The notes under the pieces are model-generated. The model did no database searches and had not been told where the DNA came from. It saw only the letters and a program-made list of their open reading frames with translations. Below, piece by piece: positions 26,119 through 39,400 of a stretch of DNA of 64,000 nucleotides. The stretch spans positions 123,673,016-123,737,015 of the forward strand of contig OX465580.1 of the NCBI GenBank assembly GCA_950022655.1, written 5' to 3'. Both the position numbers and the translations under genes were made by a program. The stretch comes from Alentia gelatinosa. Lineage: Eukaryota > Annelida > Polychaeta > Phyllodocida > Polynoidae. Every line of letters starts with the position of its first letter. The first letter of the stretch is position 1.

Positions 26119-27187
26119 AGTCGGAACAGAGTGGAGACAGAGGTGGCGGTCAATCTATACTATTCCCCCAAGAGGTCGTTGCTCCACGTCTTGCGGATCT
26201 CAGAATCGAAAGCGCTGCTCCAGATTTTTTTTCGGATCACATCATAATTATGTCCCTATCTATATCCAATTAAAGCCCTAATGAACCTTTCACATATGAT
26301 ACTGAAAATGCGGTGTTGTGAAAGGTAGCGATACAACATGAAAATAACGATACTTCACGATACGATCCGATATTACTGGAGCAAGGATTTTCCCATATTT
26401 ATAGGAGCAACGACCCCCTGATGATAGTTTGAGCAAACGCCACTCGGCGCTTTGAGGATTTTCTCTCAAGAGCGTTCTGATGGACAAGTGGCAAATGTCA
26501 CTTCTCCTGAGTGTATCAGACTATTAAAGGAGGTGTCCGCAAAAAAAAATCGGAAATGCATCCATCGCTTTTCTTTTACTTCCATATATGTATCTATATT
26601 GGTCATTACTTTATTTCCGCAAAAAAGTGATGAATGCAAATGATTCCTCAATGTAGCAACACACTTGGCATACCCTCGGTAATGCTCTCGTATTCTGCGA
26701 TTTCTGTTGGCGTTATAATAGACTTTCTCTGGAACGTCCCCTATAGCCCCTCGTTTACTGAGTTAACTTCAGTGAAATGATCTCCCAAGTCGTTGAAAAG
26801 TATCAACGAGTTTCATACATCTCGTTATGCCCTTACTTCCTGAGCAGAATCAATTTCCTGTTGGGCTACAGTTTGATTCTGCCCTTGTAAAGCCCACTAA
26901 GCGATTTTGAGCCATTGAGAGGGCTTCCATCAGCAACTATCAGGCAAAATTTCTAGGAATTTGCCACATCGCCAAGTGGGAATGCAAAATGGCAATCGTC
27001 GGTGGGAATGGGCCTTTAGGCTACAATTTGATTCTTCCCTTGGAAAAGTCTACAATTTGATTCTTCCCTTGTAAAAGTTTACATTTTGATTCTGCCCCCT
27101 CACGCTGCAGACGGCGAAAACGCCCACTTGATTTGGACATCGTCGTGTCTCACTAAAGTGCCAGGTGGGCTGGAGGTGTGTGTGTGT

Positions 27188-27290
27188 GGGGGGGGGGGGG
27201 GGGGGGGGCTGAGGATCGGGTGATCAGAACGTGTGTGTGGGTGTCTAATGCCCCTGAGCGCCCCCCCCCCACCCCACCCCACCACCTCAA
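27188..27290. repeat. G run and C-rich run
   Basis: About 21 G at 27188-27208 following GT repeats, then CCCCCCCCCCACCCCACCCC near 27261. Confidence 0.9.
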
Positions 27291-27600
27291 ACAGCACCTC
27301 CAGTATTTACAATTATTTATGGAAGGTAATGATAAAAGCGCTGCTTTAGAAATAGATAACAACTTATTGGAAAAGTAACGAAAACGTTTAAGTGAGTCGA
27401 TGCAATCAAATACATGTAATCTGAAATCTCATGTTCATTTTTACAATAGTGGAGTATATACAAATGTATATTCCCCCGGCTGGCTTTAGGTAGTGGCTTC
27501 TATTTTTGCACTGCACCACGTCGTCAACACACGACCTCTCCTCAGGGACCACGACACGACACTTTCTTCACGAATTTCTCTGCTCCACTGACTGGTGCAG

Positions 27601-27673
27601 GACGGCGGGGTGGGGGTGGGAGGGGGTGGGGGTGGGGGTGGGGGCTTGTAGGCGGGGGGGGGGGGGGGGGGGC
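27601..27673 (+). repeat. G-quadruplex-prone G-rich tract
   Basis: At least six runs of 4-5 G separated by single T or A, then an ~18-G run. Exceptionally strong quadruplex potential on the + strand. Confidence 0.9.
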
Positions 27674-29137
27674 AGGTTGGTGTTTATATATGTCTAGAAG
27701 GTTCAGGTGGGTTTAGGCGCTGCAATAGAAGACGTTTGGTGGAGATCAGGGTGCGGGACACGACAACCGGTAGCGGGATAGAGGGGAGGGCGCGTGTGTG
27801 GGTAATTACACTATTGAAACAGTTTTTTTCCTTGCTATACGAACGTGATAAAAATAAGACCTCAAGTATTTTATTGTAAACAGAGTAGACACGAGTATGG
27901 AAGATAATTGAGCGTGGGATTGAAGTATTACATCTGGTTATGTTCTGATATACTGGTTCTGGTGTGTGTTAGATTCGTTGTGTGCTTTTATCTTTTGGAA
28001 AATATACAATGTATATCCAACGGGAGACTTGACAGAATAAAGAAATGAAGAGTCATTAACGCATACCTGATTACCCCCATCCTTCATAGAAAGTACTAAT
28101 AAAACGGGGCTCATTTCATCACGATGTTAGACATCAAACAAGGACCTCAGTATATTTTTGAGCGCGGGAAATCGCGCTCATATACGTCATCTAGAGTTTA
28201 GAAAGCTCACACAGGGTTTCAGCTTACTGCAAAGAATCTAACACTTCACTAGCAATGTTCAAACTGTAAAGGCCTTGTTATATGAGCAGGGGTCCAGTAT
28301 CAAGTCTTACCACAACCCCTGCCCACTACTGACTTGGTTCCTTTTAAAAGAACTTTCATGGCTGAGTGACCTTGTGATGGTGTGTGTGCTGCCTTGTAGC
28401 AAATCAACAGAAATCACATATTGAGTGGCATAGTTGACCTACTAGCCAGAGAAATAAGGCAGTTGACCAAGACCCTCAATGAAAAATTCAGTCACATCTA
28501 TGACAAGTCAGGGTGATGAGTTGAATGGGATACTTAGATCCATATATGACTTGATTAAGAAACATTTCAATGTATTAAGATACAACTATTTGGATTAAAT
28601 ACCTATCAAATTCATTCTCTGAGTTTATTGAAACATTCTTACTTTTATTTAATGAAATGATTTAGGTATACCGCGCTCTTCCATTATAAATGGAAATAGG
28701 ACGAGGCAACGTCCGTTCCCTATGCTGATTCCATTATAAATGGAAACAATATTTGCTCCTAGTCTCGCTATACCATCTGTAACTCAAAGGGACTTCGTTT
28801 ATTTTAAGAAAATGTAGTTTAGAACCTTCTGTGAGCTTTTTGGCGACAATTGATGCAGCTGAACAGGCATATCTTTGGGTACAGAGGTACAAACGTAGGC
28901 CATATCAGTCCCTTCAATGTCCAATCCAATACTGAGAATAAATGTGGAGCATGTCTGTATATGGTGTTAAACTAACAGAATATCTATGAATGTGTCTCCC
29001 GTGAATTATTTTGATAAATTTCTACAAGTATATATATTGATGGACTTTAACATTAACCACACTTCAGTGATCCACGCTTCACTTCCGTTTTAACATCGAG
29101 ATTTAAATCATACTTTGTTTACACCCTTTGGTTTTAG

Positions 29138-29328
29138 TAGAGAGTATAGACAAATGTAATATTAGGAAACGTCCTTACTGTGGACGAAACGATTTTCGTT
29201 TGAGATCAGTCGACGAATCCATACAGCCTGACACCGTAGGCGGAGGCCCGTATGAAATCGACAACTGGCCGAGGACGTCTGCTTATTATTATATACCTCA
29301 AATCAATGATAAAAACCCGCCATTTTAA
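29138..29328 (+). CDS. Candidate terminal coding exon of unknown gene
   Basis: A TTTGGTTTTAG acceptor is followed by an open frame of 63 residues to TAA, including YCGRNDFRLRSVDES and PYEIDNWPRTSAYYYIPQ. Composition is balanced and looks like a receptor or cytoplasmic tail rather than low-complexity noise. No upstream exons were identified and no family recognised. It may be chance, or an exon of a gene whose other exons I cannot see. Confidence 0.3.
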
Positions 29329-30001
29329 TGACTAAGTAAGTCAAAGTTACAGTGGGTACGAACATTATCATTACTGTACCCCTAGCAGCGGGCAGTATTT
29401 GCTAAACATACGCACACAGGCATATGATGGTAATGGAGCTGACTTAATCAATGTGGTATCGCTTGGTGTTTCACCCGTAAAGAATTTCACCATAGATGTC
29501 CGCTTCCTTGGGGTTGACAATGCTAACTCAAGAGCGATGATGTAACATTCATACCACATTCATATCATATCACTCATCTATTATATAACAATAATAGGAA
29601 ACTGAAATACGTTGAGTTAATCACTCATGTGTGGAATTTCAATTTTCTATTCAGATGTAAAGATTAATTAGACGTTCTCCCATGTAACTTGTGTAAGCAG
29701 AAAAAAAGAAATACAATGCTTAGTTTCTATTTATGTGATATTATACTGACAATATCTTGATGTATACTTGTAACTATGATTACTGTATCCTGTAGTGGAA
29801 GATCTTTCCCACGAAAGAATTGTTTGATTTACTAGATGAATAAGACTAAAAAAAAACGAGCGGTCAGAAACTACGCAATTATGAATTGGTATTTAGACAG
29901 ACCCTGGAAATAACAACATGCATGTTTATAGTAAGCAGTGCACGTTGATATTTATCAATTACATCGGAAGTGGGCGTCAGACACCCTGTTTACTCATCGA
30001 G

Positions 30002-30036
30002 TATAAAACAACAGGATCTAGGGAGACTTCCATTTC
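30002..30036 (+). promoter_or_regulatory. Candidate core promoter of the adhesion GPCR (TATA box plus initiator)
   Basis: TATAAAA lies at 30002-30008. An initiator-like CCATTTC, fitting the YYANWYY consensus with A at 30032, sits 30 bp downstream. This is the expected TATA–Inr spacing and lies ~320 bp before the start codon. Short upstream ATGs lie in the implied leader. An alternative is a 5' exon further upstream, because TTTTACAG at 30311-30318 could be an acceptor just before the ATG. Confidence 0.4.
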
Positions 30037-30349
30037 CGTCCACACAAGATATTAAACCAGACTGACGCGCTTGGTGGATGTTGCACATCTATTAAATGCC
30101 GGGACCAAATCACGTTTCCTTCAAACCATCAAACAATCTCCCGCTGAATTCTCACGGCTCTTTCCATATAATAAGAGTGGTCTGTACTATTTTCCTTTAG
30201 TAAGGTGTTAAACTTGGAGTCTAGTACTCCGTTTAATATTCCTTGTACTGGAAACAAATTGAAAAAGTTAAGAGATATTTGAGCATGAAATTCAGTATTG
30301 GTGCTTTTTATTTTACAGACTATAGCAGTACCGGTGACCATCAAACACA

Positions 30350-30401
30350 ATGGAATTATCCTCCGTTGGACCTCGTATATTGCTTTTCATCGCTGTCATG
30401 G
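30350..30401 (+). CDS. Adhesion GPCR exon 1: signal peptide
   Basis: The ATG at 30350 opens MELSSVGPRILLFIAVMG and ends at a strong donor (G|GTAAGT) in phase 1, which fits the phase-1 start of exon 2. Joined to exon 2 it gives a hydrophobic stretch, RILLFIAVMGKLALIV, interrupted by one lysine, then DSQ. This is a plausible but not ideal signal peptide. A different first exon cannot be excluded. Confidence 0.6.
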
Positions 30402-33400
30402 GTAAGTGATGTATGGTTGGTATATAACGTTTGATTGGATATCACCAATTTTCGAAATTTTATTTAAAAATTCTTATGTAGTCAACTAGCAACGGATTCA
30501 TCCAGATTTTGGGTATCTATAGGTTTCCGAAATTTGTTAAGACCAATCAAGCCGCTATCAGTGGTCGAGAACGTTCAGACTCCTGCATGGTCTGATTTAG
30601 ATAGTTTTTCATGTGAACTCCCTCTAACAGACCGAGCGCGAGAATGCGATTCATCTTTATGGATTTTCTTCTTAAAGACATGATCAAATACTCAGATCAA
30701 TATTCAGCATAATTATTGGGGTTAAGGTTTTGATTTTGGCTCGTTCAGATATTTTGTAGGCTATATATGTTAACATGCACACCGACTGGAAGTGTCTCAT
30801 AAATTTCAAGAAATCAGCATCTGTTTTGAGAAAATCGATACTAACTGAAATATCAAACAACATCGCGGTAAAATAGGATAAAAAGTCCTTGTCTGCAAGA
30901 CTTGTGTTCCACATGACAAGGACTTCAGAGACCCGTTTTTTAGACTCAAGATTCAAGACGTTTTCAAGATAAATACAACGACCATTGGCCCCAATGGTTC
31001 GATAATTATCGCCAAATCTATGATGATTACAAAACGGTCATCCCGTCTAAAAACGGGTCCCAGTTTCTTCGTTTTCTATCTGTAATTGACATAAAAGAGT
31101 TATTCAGTCTGGAAGGGAACAAGGTTCTAATGTTTACGATTTTTAAAATCTCTGATATGATAATTAGAAAGAACCTTGTGAGATGAATAACTTTGTCCAT
31201 ACTTCACCAAGTTTGACTGCAGAGTAATTCACTCAGTTTCACTTTATGAATTATGTATCAGTCAAACGAGGTGAAGTGCGGTCCAAGTTATTTTCGCTGA
31301 GTGGGTTTATGATTTTATATCACCCCATATACATGATCAGAAACCTTATTAATCAATAAAATAACTCACCCAATTAGCCATTGAGTATGGGGTACAATAC
31401 CATCAAGGCCATGGAATGAGTTTCTAACGTTAAGCCTATGGAGATAAATACTGGGGTGAGATTGTAAGAGATACTCAACATCTTCTGGTTTGATGTAAAA
31501 TCATGACTTATGTTGCACCTAATACTAAAGACAAATACTGTTAGTTGGGTGATTTCTAAATTTTATTGATTATTGCAAATAACTCTGGATGATATAAGTT
31601 TCATATATTAGCTAATAGAAAATGAAAAAAAAACATGTCACGGTACCAACTTATATGGGAACTATCTGAAGAAGGTAAGTGCTTAACTATTCCTGTCTTT
31701 GGGAAAATGCAATATCTTGGCTTTGTGTCTAGATGACCGTGATGTTCTTTTGCTATCTTCCAATAATTCTGGATTATGATACTTGGGAACATATACAAAT
31801 GAGAAATGCTAAAAATAATACTATGTCACGATGCTAACTTCTATTGGAAGGCCATCTGAAGAAGGTAAGTGCTTAACTATTGGTGTCTATGGGAAACTGC
31901 AATATTTTCATGAAACCAGATGGCAGCACCAGCATCAAATTTAGTTCTGAGTGTAGATACAGAAGGCACTGCAATAGCTACCCGCGTTTGTCTTTAAATC
32001 TCTTATCTATATGTGAATGTTTCATTTTCTTTTACAGGAAAGCTGGCTCTAATTGTTGACAGCCAGGTACAATCTGGAGGCCCTTCACAGGGTGGAGGGC
32101 AGCCAGTGGCCGCGAGTCCCAGCAGCTGTGGCCGACTACCGACGGCGTGTCAATACAATACGACTTTGCCAAACTACGGCGACTGTAAGAAGTACTTCAG
32201 GTGTATTTTCGACAACAAATGGGCGGAGATGGATTGCACTGCTGACGACACGTTCGACAGGGATGATCTGAGATGTAAACCAATCCAGTTGTCAACATGT
32301 GCCACGTGCCCGGAATGTAACCTGCCGGTCAACTGCAGGACAGACGACGTTTACCCAGATTATAGCAACTGCAAGAAGTTCTACAGGTGTGACAACGGGA
32401 GGTGGGATTCGGATGTCTGTCGTGGTAACAAGAAATTTGACGGCAATACGCGGACTTGTCTGCCTACTCAGCAGGCCAAGTGCTCGGAATGCAGGCCAGT
32501 GACAGGGGGTGTGATACAAACTCCAAGACCTCCTATAGCAGTGGATCCTACTCATAGTCCGCCAGTGTTCACGCCGTTCCCAACCCCAGCACCGGCGATA
32601 ACAACTACTACAACCACTACAACCACCACCACCACCACCACCATCGCCCCAACAACCACCACAGACTCGGCGAAAAGCACAGAAAAGGCGTGTAGCATCA
32701 CCGAGGGTCATGCATGCACAGAAACAGGATTCTTCGCCAACGTGAATAACTGCTCTTCTTATTTTCAATGTGTTAACCTGGTTTGGCGGAGCAGACCTTG
32801 TGCGGCTGGTACGGCATTTGATGTCAACAGTAGAGAGTGCATTCACATTGTGGATGCCAAATGCCTGATGTCATGCCCATTGACAGATTGCAAGCCAGTA
32901 CTGCCACTGCCTTGTACGTTAGGAGAGAAGATAGCCGATCCCAAAGACTGTAACAAGTTCCACTTGTGTTTCTTAAATATGTGGCAACCGGGAGACTGTA
33001 GTGCACAAGGATCGAATTTCTACTTCAACCCCAACACCAAACAATGCAGTGCCACGTCTGATGTATGCCCTCCCCCTTGTGGGGCGACAACCGTCACAAC
33101 AACGCCCAGGCCAAATTTAGATATAACATTCCAATTACCCTATCAAGAAGTGTGTAATTCCCCGACTCGCACCAACAATAAATATTGTACTGAAAGTCGT
33201 AAGAATTTCCGACACGGGCACCCAACGGAGTGCAATTTGTTTTACCTTTGTACGGGTGCTCAGTGGATACCAGGTGCTTGCAACCCCGATGAGAAATACA
33301 GCATAAAAACTGGCTTGTGTGTTCCAATAAGCAGCTCAGAACCGTGTTTGAATGCTTCTTGTGGGACTCCAACACGGCCTACGCCTACGCCAACACCAAC

Positions 33401-36400
33401 GCCAAGCACCACCACAACAGCCTCTACATCAACTGCTACAACGACTGTGTCTAAACCAACGACTTCAACACCAGTTCCAGCTACTAGTTCAGCAGCAGTA
33501 GAGACTACTTCGACCATGATCGTACCAGAGACTACATCTATGCCAGCAGCTGCCGTTCCTCAGACCACCGCAGCTGGGCCGCCTAGTCCTGAGACAACCT
33601 CTAGTACAACCCCAGCACCGTCAACAATGTCACCCCTCGTGACAAGTGCTGCAGCAGCAGACAGCACCACGTGGCTGACCACAGCCCAGACACCGCCTCT
33701 GCCAGTCTCAAACATATCCTCAACAGCTAGTACTATTGGTAGTTTAAGTCCAACCAGTACACTGGCCACTACCACATCATCCAGCACAACCATTAGCACT
33801 GCGACCACCACAAAAGGTACTACAAGTAGTGCAACGGTCCTACCCATTTCTACCACTGATACACCCATGTCTAGTACCCCTAATGTAACATCAGGGACAC
33901 CAACCAGTAATGCAACATATACAGCTAGTTCGGTAAAAGTGATTAACATGACTTCGACAATTACAGCTTCTCCCATGACCTCTGCAACAGTCACAGTTCC
34001 CTCCGCTACGACATCAGTCACAGGCACACCGACCAAATCAGTCACAACCACCCCCAATAGCGTTGTTTCGACCACTCTCCAAAATGTTGCCTCATCCCAA
34101 AGCAGTTCCACACCCGAGTCTGTGTCCACTCCCCAAACCTCGTCTACAGCTACTTTTTCATCTGAGCAGACGACCATGTCGCCCTCGACAACCAGGCCTT
34201 CTGACACGGTCACATCTATTCCAACATCTACAATGACCCCCACCAACTCAGTATCCGCTTCGTCTGCCCCACCTAGAACTAGTTCTGCCTCTCCCCTAGG
34301 ACACAGTACCTCCTCTCCTATTGCACCTACTACTGGGCAGTCCTCTGTAGCACAGACCATTCTCGCATCTCAAAGTTCACCGCTTGAGTCTACAACTCCC
34401 CCTTTCACTACTTCAGAAGTAACTTCTGCTTCAGATAACATAGAGAGCACAACTAGTAGTACTCCATCTGTTAACACAACAGTCAGTTTATATAATACAA
34501 CCACTAATGCTAATACAACTACTGCTAGAATAACTAGTGAAGCTAGCACTGCTGAAATTGATAATGATACAACAACCCACAGTCCTTTCCCAGTTGAATC
34601 CACCACCAGAATGGGTGTTACTGAAGCGTCCAGTTTACCTGTGGCCTCTTCAACATTTGCCATTTCTGTTGATACTACTACTAAACCGGCTAACATGATT
34701 AATGCTTCTTCTACCCTCACTTCCACAACCACTGCAGCACCTACCTCTGATTCTATGGTAGCAACATCACCCACTACTAATACGACTCTGGACCCAAGCA
34801 CCGTCCAGCCTACGGAGACCAGTGCTGGTTTAGCCACGGCTACCCCTGAAGGTAAGCATAGATGAATTACCATTGGATTGTTTAGTGTAAGAACCAGAAC
34901 ACTTCGAATGCGCATGATAGTAAGTAAGGTTAGTTAAGGCTAGGACAAGTTATTTCTCAATTATACGGAAATAAAAAGGTATTTCCGCTGAGCTTCTTTG
35001 TATCCACACTGTAGTTAAATCCACGCATCTAAGTAAGGAGTTACTAAGGTTAAGAAGCACCATTTAAACTCTGCTCTGTCGTCTGGTTACAACAGTAGCA
35101 ATGTATTCATTAGGAGATTTTGGTTATTTTGAGTGGCTATAGGTGTCACAAGAGAAGCAGCATGTGGCCGTAGTTAGGATATTCCAAGCGTACTTTTAAA
35201 CCTCCACTATTTAGCAGATAACTGCTCTTCCAGGTATAAATGTGTATGTATACCATGAAATTAATGATTGCAGTGAGGGGGAGAAAATTACGAGTCATCA
35301 GTATCAAACTCATAACTAACCGCGTGTCAATTGGAGCCACGCCTCCTTCTCCAATCAGAAATTATTTGATCACAAAGTACAGTTGTCAGAAGTGTATGCT
35401 ATTTGCTAATAGACTTACATTAATTAATTCGACAAGATATTCCCTCTAAACCGGTCTGGACTGTTCTTCATTAGGAAATAATAAGGAGTCATTAGGAGTT
35501 TGGTGTATTTTCCGACATGTTTCGGTATTTAATTATACCTTCTTCAGGGATCAGACTTACATTAGTTTAGAAAAACTAAAAAGCAAGAGCATAGTAGCAT
35601 AGTTTAAGAAGCATCGGTGAGAGGTGGTTTAGTAAAAGCACAATATAATTGATGATGAAATAAGGATAATTGCAGGTACATTGTGTGGTTCATTGGAATA
35701 TCTAGGGTTTCATTTATCATATCCCTAACCTTAATTATGGAAATGGTACTAGAGATGATATTTGGAGATTAAGGAAATGTGGCAATAACACCTCAGTGAG
35801 AAGCCGATGCTAAAAAAAACCAACAATTTCGTTAAGAAATTATAGGACGAGGCCTGATCTCAATCTGTACTTGAAGGCCAAAAAAAAAATCCGTGATAAA
35901 ATAAAATAAAATTCTAGAGATGACATTTCATCATGGCCACCAAGATAAACTTGATCAAGGAAGATGATTGTAATTGCTCTCTCATACGGTACCAATGATT
36001 AGACATTGGTACCCAATCACTGAATGTTACTGTAAGTTACGGAGTCAGACAGATGCCCCCCTCACAGGATGAAGAAGGTAATGTTCTTCTTTCATGGCGT
36101 GTGACGGTGGTGTGAGACAGACCTGTATGCTCGGGGGTGGTAGATCAGCATTAGCCTGACACGTACCAACTACTATACGATTCACTCTTGGCCACTTGAG
36201 TGCATCCTCTGTTCTTGTTTCAATAATGCTGCCTCTGACCCTAATGGCCTCTAGGCTGCTGCAACAATATCTTTATCCACTTAGTTATTATGCCTGATTA
36301 GATGTTATTAACTCGGCTGTTTTAGGGAAAAATTAAACTTTGAATTCAAGGGTCACACGCCTATTTTTCTAGTTGTCGATAAACAACCAGATGTCGGGTT

Positions 36401-39400
36401 GGAAGTAGGCTGAAATAGTCATTTTGGTACTGTCTGATAAATTTGGAGAAGGCAATAATCACTGAAACGTTGATTTACACCTCTGAAATCAAATTCCTTT
36501 GGGCTTGTGTTCCATGTATGGCTAAAAAGTATGAAATTAAAAAAAAAAAATTATATTTTTTTTTCATAAAAAGTATGAAATTCTAAATAAAAGTCAATGG
36601 GTTTTCAATATGTCAATATTCGAGAACCGAACTTTTTTTTTACCAAATAAAAGTTCTTTTAGATATCATTGCACACGTTGCCACCTTACATCTGGTTGTC
36701 AAATAAACTGCTTCAAGTCCTGAATGCATCGTGATTTTGTAAGCAGCATTTACATGGTGTACTTTAGTACCATCACTCCCTGTATCGCTTCTAACTTAAT
36801 GTTGCCAACGTCTCCCACATTATCCTTTAAACTTATGGGGTCGAGATTATGTCTCTACTTCTGACCATCAATTTAACCAATGAGTTGTAATAACTGCCCA
36901 TACTCGGCATGGACGGCTAGCATCAGCTAATTTTCATTTATTTTACTAATGATATGACTTATTAGATCTCTATTTCGTTATGGGTTGCTACCTAGTGGGA
37001 TAATCACTTATAGAATAACTGATGCATGCCAAAAATACATGTTTTGCCCATGGCATATATGGTGTTAAAAAGTAATAAGTTATCGCTTATCTATATCTCC
37101 TTGAATTCTGTAAATGTTTAGGGAATCTAAATGTTTCAGGGAAGCTATTTTAAAAAACAACTTAGCATCGTAGCAGAATTATATATTTATATTTAAATCA
37201 TGATTACTGCGAATATGCTTGTCTTTGGGTCAAATGTTAATATTAAACCATTGATATTGTAGCTCTACCGACTATCTGTGAAGAGGAAGAAGTAGATGGA
37301 GTGACGTACCCCCAGAGGACTGGAGGGGAATGGGTTTACAACCGTTGCACGAAGGATTCTCAGGGTACATGCCTACTATTTCAGTTATATCTCACTTACT
37401 GTAATCCTCAACACCCGTGATATCTTAAAATTATAGAGTTTATTGAGGTGATAAAATCGATATAAGGTGTGAAAGTCAGGTGTTGTTTAAGGGAATATGC
37501 ATCAATGATACATGAACACATACTCTTAGGCAAGATATTTAATTCAAGCTAAGGCACCAATTGGATTAAAAAAATCTATGCATTAGATAGTACGATATCC
37601 AGACAACATTATGTTGACAAATTTTGCTTTTCTATGGAGTATTAAGTTCTAACACCAAGCGATTTAGTAAGTGGGAAACAACTAAAGGATCTAGTTTTTC
37701 ATAACTAACTGATACAGCACTTCAATGTTACTAGATGTGGGACCAGACTCTACGTAATATTCTCGTGGACGCTCATATATTACCACGCGTCTGGTCCTCG
37801 GAGATTGCGGCCGCTCGTATCTGAAACCTTCTTTTGTATCTGAAACCAGCTAATATTGTATATGTATATATGTAACTTGTATCTTGTAAAACGTGCTAAC
37901 GCTAACTTCATTACTGGTTTCAGGTGTCTGGAAGCGGGAGTGTCAGTGGATACTGAGGGTTGGCGCTGTCTGGGGAACCCCTGTATACGAGCTGTGTGTA
38001 GACCCGGCTTACAGTCGAATGCTCTATGAGGTATGTATATACATGCACACTGCCTATCCCATCACACTGAAACCGTAAACCGGGATTCCTGGTGTGAGAT
38101 TAGAGACCTGACAACTTCACTTTTATCATTATCTCTACAACTTAAGTTATTAAACCATCCCCATGACCTTTTTGGATCTTGATTTTTTTCTCTTTTATGT
38201 TTGAAAAAGTTTTTATTATTTTCGATTTTTATAGTCGTTTTTCCAGGCAACATGTACTATAGAAAGACATGGTTAGTGTGACTGAATGGAATCTGTTCAG
38301 AGATATTTTGATCAAAAATACTCACCTCATTCTTCGAATTCGGTGAGTATTTTTGATCAAAATATCGAGGAACAGATGTAATTCAGACACACTCACTATG
38401 TCTTTTTATTACTATATGCCGAAATTCGATTAAAATGCCATTTATGTACTTCAGTTATCAACCTATTTCAACCTCCGAAATAAGCAAGGCAGGTATGAAT
38501 CACCGAACATTCACCTTGATGGATAGTTCACGGGTGATCACGTGGTACGGTGTGGCGTAAAAATATTTTACGCCACGGTGCGGCCGAACGGTATCTTTTC
38601 TCCTATTGCGTAAAAGTGAGACATTCGTGCACCGGTATATAGTAATACCACTGACATGTACTGATTACGTATATACATCTATGCAATCTTAATGGAATCT
38701 TTATGTTAGGAACAATATCATAAAAGTGAGGGTACATTTTCCCCATGGTTTCTTCTTTTCTTTTTTTTGTGTGTAAAAAACGTTTATTTCGGTTTTCATC
38801 AGACATTTCGTTTTTTACAGATCTTCTTATAAACAATTCTGTATCCCATGATTTCACCTTTCCGAGGATCTATACCATATTTAAATAGTGTCAGAAGGGA
38901 GCATTTAAATATTCACCTGTCATGAATACGTTTTCACCAGCAACAGGAGATACTAAATTATGTCATAAATGAAGGCGAATACTCACCAACCAAACATAGG
39001 TATTAGCAATGCTTTGTCTCTCTATTGTAACTTGTTTGGAGACCATTTCTATCCTATGAACAATTGTCCTATCTGAGTTAATCATTAGTAATAAGCGATA
39101 TTATTCTTATTCAACACTTTTTCTCACTTTTGTATCACACGGCCCAAAACACTAAGCGAGTGATAATAATTGTAGTTCACTATAAAACATGACTTTTGTA
39201 TTTGAGGTATTCTACCCAAATACGGACTACATACTCGTAGAAGCGCTGCCTAATGACGAGTGCTATGGAGAAACCAAACAAGAGTTAGTCTTGTTGTTGT
39301 TTATTGCACGACGGCAAGATCGTGTATTACTGCGTGAGGCGAAGCCGAGAGCAGTAATACGCGATTTTGCCGGAGTGTGATGAACAATAACACGACTAAT

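Larger units (their letters stand above)
26119..29137. other. Intergenic with G/C runs
   Basis: Contains a duplicated CTACAATTTGATTCTTCCCT word (~27020-27070) and the G-rich tracts listed. No gene seen. Confidence 0.6.

Noticed and set aside
32292..32846. Minus-strand 184-residue frame
   Set aside because: Antisense of the chitin-binding region. The sense frame has conserved cysteine spacing and correct splice phases.
33560..34915. Long minus-strand open frames (266 and 181 residues, Val/Glu-rich) over exon 2
   Set aside because: They are mirror images of the Ser/Thr/Pro codons of the mucin stalk. The composition is an antisense artefact with no domains.
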